Of a DNA stretch of 64,000 bases, positions 7,331 through 16,089 are shown one piece after another. Position numbers and translations under genes: made by a program. The notes under the pieces were generated by a model, which was not told the DNA's origin, did no database searches, and was given only the letters and a program-made list of their open reading frames with translations. Source of the stretch: Paroceanicella profunda (lineage in GTDB: Bacteria > Pseudomonadota > Alphaproteobacteria > Rhodobacterales > Rhodobacteraceae); assembly GCF_005887635.2 (NCBI RefSeq), contig NZ_CP040818.1:1394501-1458500 (forward strand). Reading direction: 5' to 3'. The number at the start of each line of letters is the position of its first letter. The first letter of the stretch is position 1.

Positions 7331-8848
7331 TCAGGCGGCGAAGGTGGTCGCGTGGCTGTCCCGCAGGGCCTTCTTCTGCACCTTGCCCATGGTGTTGCGC
7401 GGCAGTTCGGCGGCGAAGAAGATCCGCTTGGGCAGCTTGTAGCGCGCCAGGCGGTCGGAGATCGCGGCGAGGATGCCGGCCTCGGTGAGCTCGGCCCCCG
7501 CTTCCGGCACGACGACCGCGGCCACGCCCTCGCCGAAATCCGGGTGGGGCAGGCCGATGACGGCGCTTTCCACCACGCCGGGCAGGTCGTCGATCAGCCC
7601 CTCGATTTCCTTGGGGTAGACATTGAAGCCGCCGGAGATGATCAGGTCCTTCGAGCGGCCCACGATGCTCACGTAGCCGTCGGCGTCGATCACCCCGAGG
7701 TCGCCGGTGATGAAGAAGCCGTTCTCGCGCAGCTCCTCCTTCGTCTTCTCGGGCATGCGCCAGTAGCCGGAGAACACGTTGGGGCCGCGCACCTCGATGA
7801 GGCCGATCTCGCCCTGCGGCAGGGTGGCGCCGGTTTCCGGCTCGGTGATCTTCAGCTCCACCCCGGGCAGGGGGAAGCCCACGGTGCCGGCGCGGCGCTC
7901 GCCCTCGTAGGGGTTCGAGGTGTTCATGTTGGTCTCGGTCATGCCGTAGCGCTCGAGGATGGCATGGCCGGTGCGCTCACGCCACTTGTCATGCGTGTCC
8001 GACAGGAGCGGCGCGGAGCCGGAGATGAACAGCCGCATGTTCGCCACGGCCTCGCGGGTGAGGCCGGGGTGCTCGAGCAGGCGGGTGTAGAAGGTGGGCA
8101 CGCCCATCAGCGCGGTGGCCTTGGGCAGGGCGGCCACGATGGCCTCGGCGTCGAACTTCGGCAGGAAGATCATCGCGGCGCCGGCGAAGAGCGTCACGTT
8201 CGTGGCCACGAACAGCCCGTGGGTATGGAAGATCGGCAGGGCGTGGATGAGCACGTCATCGGCGGTGAAGCGCCAGGTGTCGCGCAGGGTCTCGGAGTTG
8301 GAGGCCAGCGCGCGGTGGGTGAGCATCGCGCCCTTGGAGCGCCCGGTGGTGCCGGAGGTGTAGAGGATGGCGGCGAGATCCTCCGGCCCGCGCGGCACGG
8401 CCCTGAAGCCGGGCTCCAGGGCATCGGCGGCGGCGCGCAGGCTGCCCTCGCCGTGACCGTCCAGCGTGAGGACCTTCGCGCCCCTGGCCAGGGGGGTGAT
8501 CTCCGCCTCCCGCGCGGGGTCGCACACCACCACGGCGGGTTCCGCGTCGGAGATGAAATAGTCCAGCTCGGCGGCGGTGTAGGCGGTGTTGAGCGGCAGG
8601 AACACGCCCCCCGCCAGCACGGTGCCGATGTAGAGCTCGATGGTCTCGAGCGATTTCTCCACCTGCACGGCCACCCTGTCTCCCGGCGTCACCCCGGCGG
8701 AGACCAGCACGGCGGCCATGCGCTCGGCAGCGCCGAACAGCGCCTCATAGCTCAGCGGATGCCCGAAGCCGGCGAGGGCGAAGAGGCGGTCGGTCTCGCC
8801 GAGGGAGGCCGCGCGCAGCCGCGTGGCGAGGTGGTTGTCGTCATACAT
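7331..8848 (-). CDS. matB: Malonyl-CoA synthetase (malonate-CoA ligase)
   Basis: A 505-residue ANL-superfamily ligase converting malonate, ATP and CoA to malonyl-CoA via malonyl-AMP in the cytoplasm. Visible motifs are the phosphate loop YTSGTTGRSKG (163-173), YGMTET (301-306), the hinge region around SIVGRSKDLIISGG, and the catalytic lysine in PRNTMGKVQK (Lys489). Length matches the roughly 504-residue rhizobial MatB. It is the last gene of the mat operon, 12 bp after matA. Other short-chain acyl-CoA ligases look similar, but adjacency to malonyl-CoA decarboxylase, a TRAP importer and a MatR-type regulator makes malonate the likely substrate. Confidence 0.93.
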   Translation of the reverse strand: MYDDNHLATRLRAASLGETDRLFALAGFGHPLSYEALFGAAERMAAVLVSAGVTPGDRVAVQVEKSLETIELYIGTVLAGGVFLPLNTAYTAAELDYFISDAEPAVVVCDPAREAEITPLARGAKVLTLDGHGEGSLRAAADALEPGFRAVPRGPEDLAAILYTSGTTGRSKGAMLTHRALASNSETLRDTWRFTADDVLIHALPIFHTHGLFVATNVTLFAGAAMIFLPKFDAEAIVAALPKATALMGVPTFYTRLLEHPGLTREAVANMRLFISGSAPLLSDTHDKWRERTGHAILERYGMTETNMNTSNPYEGERRAGTVGFPLPGVELKITEPETGATLPQGEIGLIEVRGPNVFSGYWRMPEKTKEELRENGFFITGDLGVIDADGYVSIVGRSKDLIISGGFNVYPKEIEGLIDDLPGVVESAVIGLPHPDFGEGVAAVVVPEAGAELTEAGILAAISDRLARYKLPKRIFFAAELPRNTMGKVQKKALRDSHATTFAA

Positions 8849-8860
8849 GTCGGGGCAGCC

Positions 8861-10138
8861 TTACTTGCTCTTGATCAGTTTCTGGATGGCGGGGGAGAAG
8901 GCGATGGTGCCCTCGTTCGCGAAGGCCTCGTGATTACGCTCTATGCGGTCGAGATCGTAGAGATAGTTCACCATGGCGCCCCAGCTCGCCTCGATGCCGC
9001 CGGGCGAGGCATCGCCCTCCGGGTTCACCTGCTCCAGCCGGGCGCCGTTGCCGAGGTGGAAGCGCGCCACGGGGTCCACCGGGCCGCCGCGCGGGCTGCG
9101 GGCCTGCACGAGGAATTTCGCGGTGATGCGCGAGAGCAGCTCCGGCGGCGGCGGCGCGCCGGCGGCAAGGGCCTCGCGGTCCTCGCCCGAGAGCACCTTC
9201 GCCGCGGCCTCCGACTCCGCCCAGGCGCGCAGCCCGGGCACCGGCGAGAGGGTGACGAAGGTCTCCAGCCGGCGAAACTCGGCGCGCAGCTCCTCCACCA
9301 CGGTCTTGATGAGGAAATTGCCGAAGGAGATGCCGCGCAGCCCCGGCTGGCAGTTGGAGATGGAGTAGAAGACCGCGGTGCGCGCCTCCTTCCCGGCCAT
9401 CGGGTTTGCCCCCTCGAGGATCGGGCCGATGGCGCGGGGGATCTCGGCGGTGAGCGCCACCTCGACGAAGATCAGCGGCTCGTCGGGCAGGGCGGGGTGG
9501 AAGAAGGCGTAGAGCCGACGGTCCGGCGCGCCCACCCGGCGGCGCAGGTCGTCCCAGCCCTGGATCTCGTGCACCGCCTCGTAGGCGATGATCTTCTCCA
9601 GCACCACGGCGGGGGTGTGCCAGTCGATGTGGCGCAGGGTGAGGAAGCCGCGGTTGAACCAGGAGGAGAACAGGTGGCTGAAGTCACCGTCCAGCGCCGC
9701 GGTCTCCGGGTGGTCGCGCAGGATCTTCAGCAGGTCGGCGCGCATGGCCACGAGCGCCTGCGTGCCGCCCGGCGCGCGGTTGAGCCGGCGGATCAGTTCC
9801 TGCGCGCGGGGCTCGGAGGCGGCGTGCAGGGCGCGGGCGGTGGTGTCGGAGGGGTCGTCCGTCCAGGCCTGCGCGGCCTCCAGCATGCGGTCCTCGTCCA
9901 CGCCGAAGCGCTGGGCGAGGGCGACGAAGAAGCCGCCGCGGGCCTGCGGTTCCAGCGCCTGGTACCGGTCCAGGATGTCGCGGGCGAGCGCGAGGCTGGT
10001 GGCCTCGCCCTTGCCGCTCACCAGCACGTTGCAGCGGTCGATCAGCGTGGCCCGCCCGCCGGACTGGGGCATCAGCGCCAGCCCGAGATCGGACACGCGG
10101 GAGACGAGGTCGGAGACGATCGTGGTTGCGCGCATCAT
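8861..10138 (-). CDS. matA: Malonyl-CoA decarboxylase
   Basis: A 425-residue enzyme of the MCD/MatA family that decarboxylates malonyl-CoA to acetyl-CoA. An N-terminal helical domain (about 1-140) precedes a GNAT-like catalytic domain. The family landmarks FVEVAL (around Glu226), YSISNCQPGLRGI (257-270) and ARFHLGNGARLE (His361) are all present, so an active enzyme is expected. The ATG at 10138 overlaps the TRAP permease stop (ATGA), coupling the two; a second ATG follows directly. It works in sequence with MatB so that imported malonate becomes acetyl-CoA. An open frame continuing upstream is a shadow of the permease gene. Confidence 0.94.
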   Translation of the reverse strand: MMRATTIVSDLVSRVSDLGLALMPQSGGRATLIDRCNVLVSGKGEATSLALARDILDRYQALEPQARGGFFVALAQRFGVDEDRMLEAAQAWTDDPSDTTARALHAASEPRAQELIRRLNRAPGGTQALVAMRADLLKILRDHPETAALDGDFSHLFSSWFNRGFLTLRHIDWHTPAVVLEKIIAYEAVHEIQGWDDLRRRVGAPDRRLYAFFHPALPDEPLIFVEVALTAEIPRAIGPILEGANPMAGKEARTAVFYSISNCQPGLRGISFGNFLIKTVVEELRAEFRRLETFVTLSPVPGLRAWAESEAAAKVLSGEDREALAAGAPPPPELLSRITAKFLVQARSPRGGPVDPVARFHLGNGARLEQVNPEGDASPGGIEASWGAMVNYLYDLDRIERNHEAFANEGTIAFSPAIQKLIKSK

Positions 10139-11448
10139 GCAGCTCCCATCACGAGGGTCGGCAGCCAGGTGGCCAGGCCGGGAAACAGCGCCAGGATCAG
10201 GATGCCCAGCACCATGCAGGCCACATAGGGCAGCGAGCCCTTCAGGATGGTGCCCAGCGGAATGTCCGGCGCGATTCCGTTGATGACGTAGAGGTTGAGG
10301 CCCACGGGGGGCGAGATCAAGCCGATCTCCATGTTGATGGTGAGCACCACGGCGAACCAGTAGGGGTCGAAGCCCGCGCCCTGGATGATCGGCATCAGGA
10401 TGGGCGCTGCCATCAGGATCACCGCCACGGGGGGCAGGAAGAACCCCGCGATCAGCAGGAACACGTTCACGCACAGCATGATCACCCAGCGGTTCGCCTC
10501 CAGCTCCGCGATCCAGCCGGCGATGGACTGGGTGATGAACAGCGAGGAGAGCATGTAGGAAAACACCCCCGCCGCCCCGATGATGAACAGGATCATCACG
10601 CTCTCGCGGGTGCTGTCGCGCAGCACCACCCAGATGGCGGAGATGCTCCACATCCGGTAGATCACCACCGCGATCACCACGCAGAGCAGCGCGCCCACCG
10701 CCGCCGTCTCCGAGGGCGTGGCGACGCCGCCGTACATGGCGTAGAGCACGCCGGCGATGATGGCGAGGAAGGGCAGCACGCGCGGCAGGATCTCGAACCG
10801 CGCCTGCCAGGAATAGCTCCGCTGGCCCAGCACCGCCATGTTGCCCGAGCTCCAGGTGGAGTAGATCGACCAGGCCATGAACAGCATCACCAGCATCAGC
10901 CCCGGCAGGATCCCGGCCAGGAACAGCCGCCCGATCGAGGTTTCCGTGGCGATGCCGTAGACGATCATCGTGACCGAGGGCGGGATGAGGATGCCCAGCG
11001 TGCCGCCCGCGGCGATGGAGCCGGCGGCCACGCCGTCCGGGTAGCCCCGCCTGCGCATCTCCGGGATGCCCATTTTGCCGATGGCCGCACAGGTGGCGGG
11101 CGAGGAGCCGGACATGGCCGCGAAGAGCGCGCAGGCGCCCAGGTTCGAGACCACCAGCCCGCCCGGCACCCGGGTGAGCCAGCGCTCCAGCGCCTCGTAG
11201 AGGTCGGCGCCGGCGCGGGTGGAGGAGATGGCCGCCCCCATGATGATGAACATCGGTATCGAGAGCAGGGCGAAATCGTTGAGCTTGCCGAACAGGATCT
11301 CGGGCATCAGCGAGAGGGAGCGCATGCCGTCGAAGACCAGCAGGAACAGCGCGGAGACGGTGAGCAGCCCCACCGCCACGGGGATGCCGGAGAACAGCAC
11401 GAAGACGGTGGCCAGCGCCACGATCAGGCCGAGAACGAGCGGGTCCAT
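10135..11448 (-). CDS. matM: TRAP transporter large permease (malonate)
   Basis: A 437-residue DctM-family inner-membrane permease with about 12 predicted helices. It begins MDPLVLGLIVALATVFVLFS and contains the family segments around GGTLGILIPPSVTMIVYGI and PPVGLNLYVINGIAPDIPLG. Its start overlaps the small-subunit stop (TGATG) and its stop overlaps matA (ATGA), so the order is tightly coupled. Together with the small subunit and the binding protein it should import dicarboxylate, most likely malonate given matA and matB downstream; comparable matPQMAB operons are known in rhizobia. Substrate is inferred from context only. Confidence 0.9.
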   Translation of the reverse strand: MDPLVLGLIVALATVFVLFSGIPVAVGLLTVSALFLLVFDGMRSLSLMPEILFGKLNDFALLSIPMFIIMGAAISSTRAGADLYEALERWLTRVPGGLVVSNLGACALFAAMSGSSPATCAAIGKMGIPEMRRRGYPDGVAAGSIAAGGTLGILIPPSVTMIVYGIATETSIGRLFLAGILPGLMLVMLFMAWSIYSTWSSGNMAVLGQRSYSWQARFEILPRVLPFLAIIAGVLYAMYGGVATPSETAAVGALLCVVIAVVIYRMWSISAIWVVLRDSTRESVMILFIIGAAGVFSYMLSSLFITQSIAGWIAELEANRWVIMLCVNVFLLIAGFFLPPVAVILMAAPILMPIIQGAGFDPYWFAVVLTINMEIGLISPPVGLNLYVINGIAPDIPLGTILKGSLPYVACMVLGILILALFPGLATWLPTLVMGAA

Positions 11449-12047
11449 CAGCGGTCCTCCGACAGGCCGAAGGGCGTCTCGCGGCCCGAGGCCACGGCGA
11501 AGAGATCGGCGGCGATCTGCACCAGGTAGAGGCCGAAGCCCACCGGCATCGCGAGATAGGGGATCGACAGCGGCACGCGCCACACCGTGTCCGAGGTCCA
11601 GTTCCGCGCCCAGGCCACGTGCCACAGCTCCACCCCGTAGACCATCAGCAGCCCGATCACCGCGAAGGCGGTGCCCAGCGTGACGAAGGCCAGCCCCAGC
11701 CGCAGCCGGCGCGGCAGCGCGATGGGCAGCAGGTCCACGTTCACGTGGCCGCGCAGCAGCTGCACGTAGGGCAGGCCGATGAGCGTGGCGGCGATCATCA
11801 TGTAGATGACGAACTCCGTCTGCCAGGTGGTGGAGCCGTTGAGCAGGAAGCGCACCGCGATCATCTGGCAGGTGACCAGGATGGAGGCGACGATCATCAG
11901 CGCCGATGCCACCCCGCAGGCGCGCGACAGCGTCGCGGCCAGGCGCAGGAACGGGTGGCTCGTGTCACGTCGCGGCACGGGCGAGGCGGTGGCAGCAGTC
12001 TGTGTGCCAGGGGGCATGGGCGTGGCTGGGGCGGTGCCGGACATCAT
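11448..12047 (-). CDS. matQ: TRAP transporter small permease (malonate)
   Basis: A 199-residue DctQ-family protein with a Pro/Thr-rich cytoplasmic N-terminus of about 40 residues followed by four predicted helices. The hallmark segment of the second helix region (WQTEFVIYMMIAATLIGLPY) and the LLRGHVNVDLLP turn are seen. Two adjacent ATG codons (12047 and 12044) follow AAGGA; the second has the better spacing. Unusually for a TRAP operon, 768 bp of repeat-rich non-coding DNA separate it from its binding-protein gene upstream. Confidence 0.87.
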   Translation of the reverse strand: MMSGTAPATPMPPGTQTAATASPVPRRDTSHPFLRLAATLSRACGVASALMIVASILVTCQMIAVRFLLNGSTTWQTEFVIYMMIAATLIGLPYVQLLRGHVNVDLLPIALPRRLRLGLAFVTLGTAFAVIGLLMVYGVELWHVAWARNWTSDTVWRVPLSIPYLAMPVGFGLYLVQIAADLFAVASGRETPFGLSEDR

Positions 12048-12587
12048 TCATCCTTGATACGAGGCTCCGGGGCGCTGCCCGAAGTCGGGGATCGGAGGCG
12101 GGGGCCCGATGTCCGGGCCCCGGAGGTCTGCAGGCGCGGCCACACGCCGGGTGACATGCCCGCCCGGGTGGCGGCGGGCGGCCCGGGTGGCCGGAGGGTC
12201 GCCGGGGCGGTGGTGCTCTGCCCGGGCGGTGAAGCGCTGCCCGGACGCCGTTGGTGCTGCGCGAACCGCGGAGCGCCTGGCGGAGAGGCAGAGGCCCGCC
12301 CGCCCGACGGAAGACTGCCGGGCCCGTGCCGCGCCGCCGGGCCAGGGGTGCCCGGACCGCGGCGGCGTCCCGTCCGGACGGGGTCCGGACCGGGCCCGGT
12401 GACCCGCACCGGAAGTCGCCGCAGCCAGGCTGCGCCGATCCCGGCGGGATGGCAGAGCCGGGAGCCGGGGCCGGGCGCGACGGGTCCGGACCGGACGGGC
12501 CCCGGCTGGCCGGAGCCCGGAAGCCCGGTCCCCGCGCGGCGGCGGTTTCCCTGCCCCCGGAGGCTCTTCTCCCGGCCTCACCGCCTG

Positions 12588-12770
12588 GTACCGGCCCGCC
12601 GCGGCGGCATTCCGGACCGAAGCCGTCGCCCGGAACCGGCCCACGGCGGCAGCTTTGCGCACCGGCCGTGCCGCCCGATACCGGCCCGCGGCGACCTCCC
12701 GGATCGGTCGCGCCGCCCGGCACCGGCCCGCTGCGGTGGCCTTCCGGGCCGGCTGTGCCGCACCGGGGGG
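12588..12770. repeat. Degenerate ~45-bp tandem repeat, 4 copies
   Basis: The word ACCGGCCC recurs at 12590, 12635, 12680 and 12722, a period of 45, 45 and 42 bp. Flanking sequence (GCGGCGGC, TTCCGGACCG-like, CCGTCGCC-like) is partly conserved in each copy. Weaker, less regular similarity extends upstream to about 12350. Confidence 0.6.
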
Positions 12771-12782
12771 CGCGGCACAGCC
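12751..12782 (-). terminator. Hairpin downstream of matP
   Basis: A perfect 11-bp inverted repeat (GGCTGTGCCGC / GCGGCACAGCC) with a 10-nt loop lies 33 bp past the matP stop. It has no U-tract. It probably caps or partly terminates the matP message ahead of the permease genes. Confidence 0.5.
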
Positions 12783-12815
12783 CTCCGGGGCTGCCGGGCC
12801 GTCCCGGCGGCTGCG

Positions 12816-13802
12816 TCACTGCACCTCGAGCGCGAGGTCGAGCAGCTTCTGTCCGTCGGGCACCTCGGCCACGAAGGCCTTGTAGGAGGTCTCGGCGGCC
12901 AGCTTGCGCCAGGCCTCGAAATCCTCCGGCGTCATCTTCGCGATCTCCACGCCCTTCTCCTCGAACACCTTCGTGGAGGCGGCGTCCTCCAGCTTCGCCT
13001 CCTCCAGGTACCAGGCCTCGGCCTTCTCCGAGGCCTGCAGCAGCGCCTCCTTCTGGGCGTCGTCCAGCCCGTCGAAGGTGGTCTTGTTCATCAGCAGCGG
13101 CTGGTACATGAACCACAGCGCCACGTCGCCCGCCGGGGTGTAGCAGGCCGCCTGCTCATAGATGCGGTAGCTCACGAAGGAGGAGGAGGAGGTGTTCGTC
13201 GCCTGCAGCACCCCGGTCTGCATGGCGTTGTAGATCTCCGAGGAGGCCATGGAGGCGATGGAGGCGCCCGCACCGGAGAGCATCTCCTCGAAGGCCTTTC
13301 CGGCCGCGCGGATCTGCAGGCCCGAGACGTCCGAGGGCCTGGTGATGCACTTGTCCTTGCCCACGAAGCCGCCGGCCAGGTAGCCAGGCACCAGCGTCAT
13401 CACGTCGTCGTCGTTCAGGATCGTCTCCAGCTCTGCCATGAAGGGCGAGTGGATGAGCCGCGCCGCGTGGTCATGGTTCTTCACCAGCCCGGGCATCAGG
13501 GTGAGGTTGTACTCCTGGTGCTGGCCGCCGGCATAGGACAGGGGCAGCACGGTCATGTCGAGCTGCCCGCGGGTGAGCGGCGTGTACTGCTCGCGCGCCT
13601 TGAACAGCGAGCCGGAGGGGAAGATGCGGATGTGCAGGTTCACGTCCGCGGCCTCCACCTCGTCGGCCACCATCTGCGCCACCTTGTGGCGGATGTCGCT
13701 GGTCGACCACTGGTGGCTCAGGCGCAGGTCCGTCGCCCCGGCCGAGGCGGCCAGAAGCGCGAGGGCGGCGGCAAGCGCGCCGGTCTTCAGGGTACTGGGC
13801 AT
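12816..13802 (-). CDS. matP: TRAP transporter solute-binding protein (malonate)
   Basis: A 328-residue DctP-family periplasmic binding protein. The start at 13802 gives a signal peptide (MPSTLKTGALAAALALLAAS, cut near Ala23) and sits 6 nt after GGGAGG. An ATG six bases upstream lacks spacing to that site. The mature part begins with TDLRLSHQWS and contains the conserved helix/loop QTGVLQATNTSSSSFVSYR and LQIRAAGKAFEEML, which in this family provides the substrate-carboxylate arginine (here in IRAAG). It should deliver malonate to MatQM. First gene of the mat operon, divergent from matR. Confidence 0.88.
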   Translation of the reverse strand: MPSTLKTGALAAALALLAASAGATDLRLSHQWSTSDIRHKVAQMVADEVEAADVNLHIRIFPSGSLFKAREQYTPLTRGQLDMTVLPLSYAGGQHQEYNLTLMPGLVKNHDHAARLIHSPFMAELETILNDDDVMTLVPGYLAGGFVGKDKCITRPSDVSGLQIRAAGKAFEEMLSGAGASIASMASSEIYNAMQTGVLQATNTSSSSFVSYRIYEQAACYTPAGDVALWFMYQPLLMNKTTFDGLDDAQKEALLQASEKAEAWYLEEAKLEDAASTKVFEEKGVEIAKMTPEDFEAWRKLAAETSYKAFVAEVPDGQKLLDLALEVQ

Positions 13803-13914
13803 GATCATCCTCCCGATGACCCGGGGGCTTCGGCCCCGGTTTTTCGTTCTTGTTCTTTGCACGCGGTGCTTCGGCCCGCGCCTGCGGCCGGTGACCCCGG
13901 CTCTGCATCGGTGC

Positions 13915-13962
13915 ATTCCGGGGCAAATTGCACGCGCTGTCAAGCCTCGTGTATACACGAGG
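13915..13962. promoter_or_regulatory. Divergent matP/matR promoter region with MatR-type operator
   Basis: A perfect 18-bp palindrome, CCTCGTGTATACACGAGG (13945-13962), has the central GTATAC typical of FadR/GntR regulators and resembles the published MatR site. On the minus strand a consensus TTGACA (13943-13938) abuts it, with a weak -10 near 13920-13915 for matP. On the plus strand TTGCAC (13928-13933), an 18-nt spacer and TATACA (13952-13957) place the matR -10 inside the palindrome. MatR binding would therefore block both directions; malonate is the expected inducer. Confidence 0.7.
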
Positions 13963-14001
13963 GCGCTTGCTGCATGCGCGCAATCCGTGCTATGCGGCGG
14001 C

Positions 14002-14700
14002 ATGAGCACTGACGAGCCCCGCAACGAAGCCCTGCGCGACCGGCTGGAGGAGGAGATCCTCACCGGCGTGTTCCACCCCGGAGACCGGCTGGAGGAGAAG
14101 GCGCTGGCGGAGCGTTTCGGTGTCTCGCGCACCCCGATCCGCGAGGCGCTGTTCCAGATGGCGGCCTCCGGCCTCGTGGAGCACCGGCCCCGGCGCGGCA
14201 CCATCGTGGCCGAACTGGGCCCGCACCGGCTGGTGGAGATGTTCGAGGTGATGGCCGAGCTGGAGGCCATGAGCGCCCGGCTGGCCGCGCGCCGGGCCAC
14301 GGCGGAGAACCTCGCCGCCATCCGCGCCGCCCATGCCGCCTGCGGTGCCGCCCGCGCCGGGGCGGCCGAGGACGGCGGCGCGCTCTACTATTATTCCAAC
14401 GAGACCTTCCACGACGCCATCCGCCTTGCCGCCCGGCATGTCTTCCTGCTGGAGCAGGCCCGCGCCCTGCACCGCCGCCTGCGCCCCTATCGCCGGCTGC
14501 AGCTGCGCGCGCTGGGCCGGATGGAGGCCAGCCACGCCGAGCATGACGCGATCGTGCTCGCCATCGCCGCAGGGGAGGGCGCGCGCGCCGGCGAGCTGAT
14601 GCGCGGCCATATCGCCATTCAGGGCGAGCGCTTCGCCGATCTCCTCGCCTCGCTGGAAGCCGCGCACGGCGCCCCCGCGGCGCGGGCCGCGCGTACTTGA
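14002..14700 (+). CDS. matR: GntR-family (FadR/FCD) regulator of malonate operon
   Basis: A 232-residue regulator. Residues 1-70 form the winged helix (LTGVFHPGDRLEEKALAERF, then VSRTPIREALFQM, the recognition helix). Residues 80-225 form the all-helical FCD ligand domain with metal/ligand residues in YSNETFHDAIRLAARH and ASHAEHDAIV plus a late histidine (RGHIAIQG). It is divergent from matP, with the perfect palindrome described at 13945 overlapping its promoter, so repression of both itself and the mat genes is likely. The ATG at 14002 lies only a few bases after the proposed transcription start, so the message may be nearly leaderless. Confidence 0.88.
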   Translation: MSTDEPRNEALRDRLEEEILTGVFHPGDRLEEKALAERFGVSRTPIREALFQMAASGLVEHRPRRGTIVAELGPHRLVEMFEVMAELEAMSARLAARRATAENLAAIRAAHAACGAARAGAAEDGGALYYYSNETFHDAIRLAARHVFLLEQARALHRRLRPYRRLQLRALGRMEASHAEHDAIVLAIAAGEGARAGELMRGHIAIQGERFADLLASLEAAHGAPAARAART

Positions 14701-14713
14701 CAATTTCTGTCAA
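14697..14713 (+). promoter_or_regulatory. Dyad TTGACA-n5-TGTCAA upstream of siderophore-interacting protein
   Basis: A perfect 6-bp inverted repeat with a 5-nt spacer overlaps the matR stop codon and lies 56 bp before the next start. TTGACA could be a -35 box, but no clear -10 follows; alternatively this is an operator. Its regulator is not identified. Confidence 0.35.
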
Positions 14714-14769
14714 CCATGATCCGAAGGAGGCTCCCGGCCCGGCCGGGTTCCAGCCCGAGAGGAGCCGCA

Positions 14770-15582
14770 ATGGACAGCATGCCTGTTTCCGTCCCGCGCC
14801 GTCCGAAGCGTCCGCCCCGCGTCCTGACGGTGCTGCGCACGGCCCGCATCACCCCGCACATGATCCGCGTCACCCTCACCGGGGATGACCTTGCCGGCTT
14901 CCCCGAGGGGCAGAACGGCGCGCATTGCAAGATCCTGATCCCGCAGGCCGGCGAGACCGAGGCCGATTTCCGCACCCGCCTGGCGGGCACGGAAAAGCCG
15001 GTGATCCGCACCTACACCATCCGGGATTTCCGCGCGGGCGCGCTGGAGCTGGACATCGATTTCGCCGTGCATGGCGACGCCGGCCCGGCGAACCGTTGGG
15101 CGCAGGAGGCCGCGCCCGGCGCGTTGCTGGGCCTGCTGGGCCCGGGCTCGAAGAAGCTCACCACCTGGGACGCCGACTGGTACCTGCTCGCCGCCGACAT
15201 GACCGCCCTGCCGGTGATCAGCGTGGCGCTGGAGGAGATGCCCCGCGACGCCCGCGGCCACGCGGTCATCGAGGTGACCTCCGAGGACGATATCCAGGAG
15301 ATCGACGCGCCCGAGGGCGTTGCCGTCACCTGGAAGCTGCTGCCCCACCCGGAGGAGCGCTCCACGGCGCAGCTCGACTTCCTGGAAGGGCTGGACTGGC
15401 CGGAGGGCAGGGTGCGCGTGGGCATCGCCGGCGAGAGCGGCACCATCGTCGCCCTGCGCGACTGGCTGCGCGCCCGCGCGGTGCCCGCCGAGGATTGCTA
15501 CGTCTCCGGCTACTGGAAGATCGGCCTGGTGGAGGACGAACACCAGCTCGAGAAGCGCCGCGACACCGCCGCCGCAGGCTGA
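14770..15582 (+). CDS. Siderophore-interacting FAD-binding reductase (SIP family)
   Basis: A 270-residue cytoplasmic flavoprotein of the ViuB/SIP family, which reduces iron in imported ferric siderophores using NAD(P)H. The FAD-binding beta-barrel has the signature VIRTYTIRDF (family R-x-Y-T/S-x-R) and the HGDAGPANRWAQEAAPG segment. The C-terminal NAD-binding half ends with YVSGYWKIGLVEDEHQLEK. The ATG at 14770 has GAGAGGAG 6 nt upstream and is preferred to an in-frame start 54 bp earlier. It stands alone after matR. The only siderophore-type importer in the window is 34 kb away (49949-55722), so a functional link is possible but not shown by position. Confidence 0.87.
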   Translation: MDSMPVSVPRRPKRPPRVLTVLRTARITPHMIRVTLTGDDLAGFPEGQNGAHCKILIPQAGETEADFRTRLAGTEKPVIRTYTIRDFRAGALELDIDFAVHGDAGPANRWAQEAAPGALLGLLGPGSKKLTTWDADWYLLAADMTALPVISVALEEMPRDARGHAVIEVTSEDDIQEIDAPEGVAVTWKLLPHPEERSTAQLDFLEGLDWPEGRVRVGIAGESGTIVALRDWLRARAVPAEDCYVSGYWKIGLVEDEHQLEKRRDTAAAG

Positions 15583-16089
15583 ACCGACCCGCTGCAGGGC
15601 CACACGCTCGGGGGCACAGCGCGCATGCTGCGGCCGCGCGGCGCCCCGGCGAGATCCCTTGCAGGCCGATGGCGCGCGGTTTGCCCGCCACCCGTGCTGC
15701 GGGGGGGCCCTGCCGGGACGCAGGCGCCGGGCAGCGCCCGCCCCGGTCGGTTCACCGCCCCTGAAAGCTGAACCAACCGGCTCCGCCCCCGAGTGACCAT
15801 GCCCGGCCAGCCAGAGACCGGCTCACGCCGGAGCAGGCCGGCATCTGTCCTGCCCGCGCCGCCCTGCGACACTGCCTGCTGCCCCCTCTTGGTGTGCCGT
15901 ATCGCCAGGCGAACCGGGCGGTGTGAAATTCCCCGTTCGGGGGCGTGACATCGCGCTGAACTTCCGCCATCGTCGGCCCACGCCGCGCCCGGAACGCCGG
16001 GCGCGCGTGCCGCACGGGGGTGTTCCCGGCGCGGCTGCATCCCGGGCGGCCCCGCGCCGCCGCATCCGCCCCACGGAGACCCGAGACCG
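15583..16089. other. 507-bp spacer, no gene seen
   Basis: GC-rich sequence between the siderophore-interacting protein gene and the gamma-glutamyltransferase gene. I see no coding frame with conserved features, no clear tandem array and no strong terminator. A promoter for the downstream gene is presumably here but not recognisable. Confidence 0.5.

Larger units (their letters stand above)
12048..12815. other. 768-bp non-coding spacer inside the mat operon
   Basis: Lies between matP and matQ, both on the minus strand. It contains a roughly 45-bp tandem repeat (12588-12770) and a strong hairpin (12751-12782). The remainder is low-complexity GC-rich sequence without a credible gene. There is no evident promoter for matQ. 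Whether matP and matQ form one transcript cannot be decided from sequence. Confidence 0.65.

Noticed and set aside
7232..10228. 998-codon plus-strand open frame over matB and matA
   Set aside because: Entirely antisense to two well-conserved enzymes and crosses their boundaries. No conserved motif.
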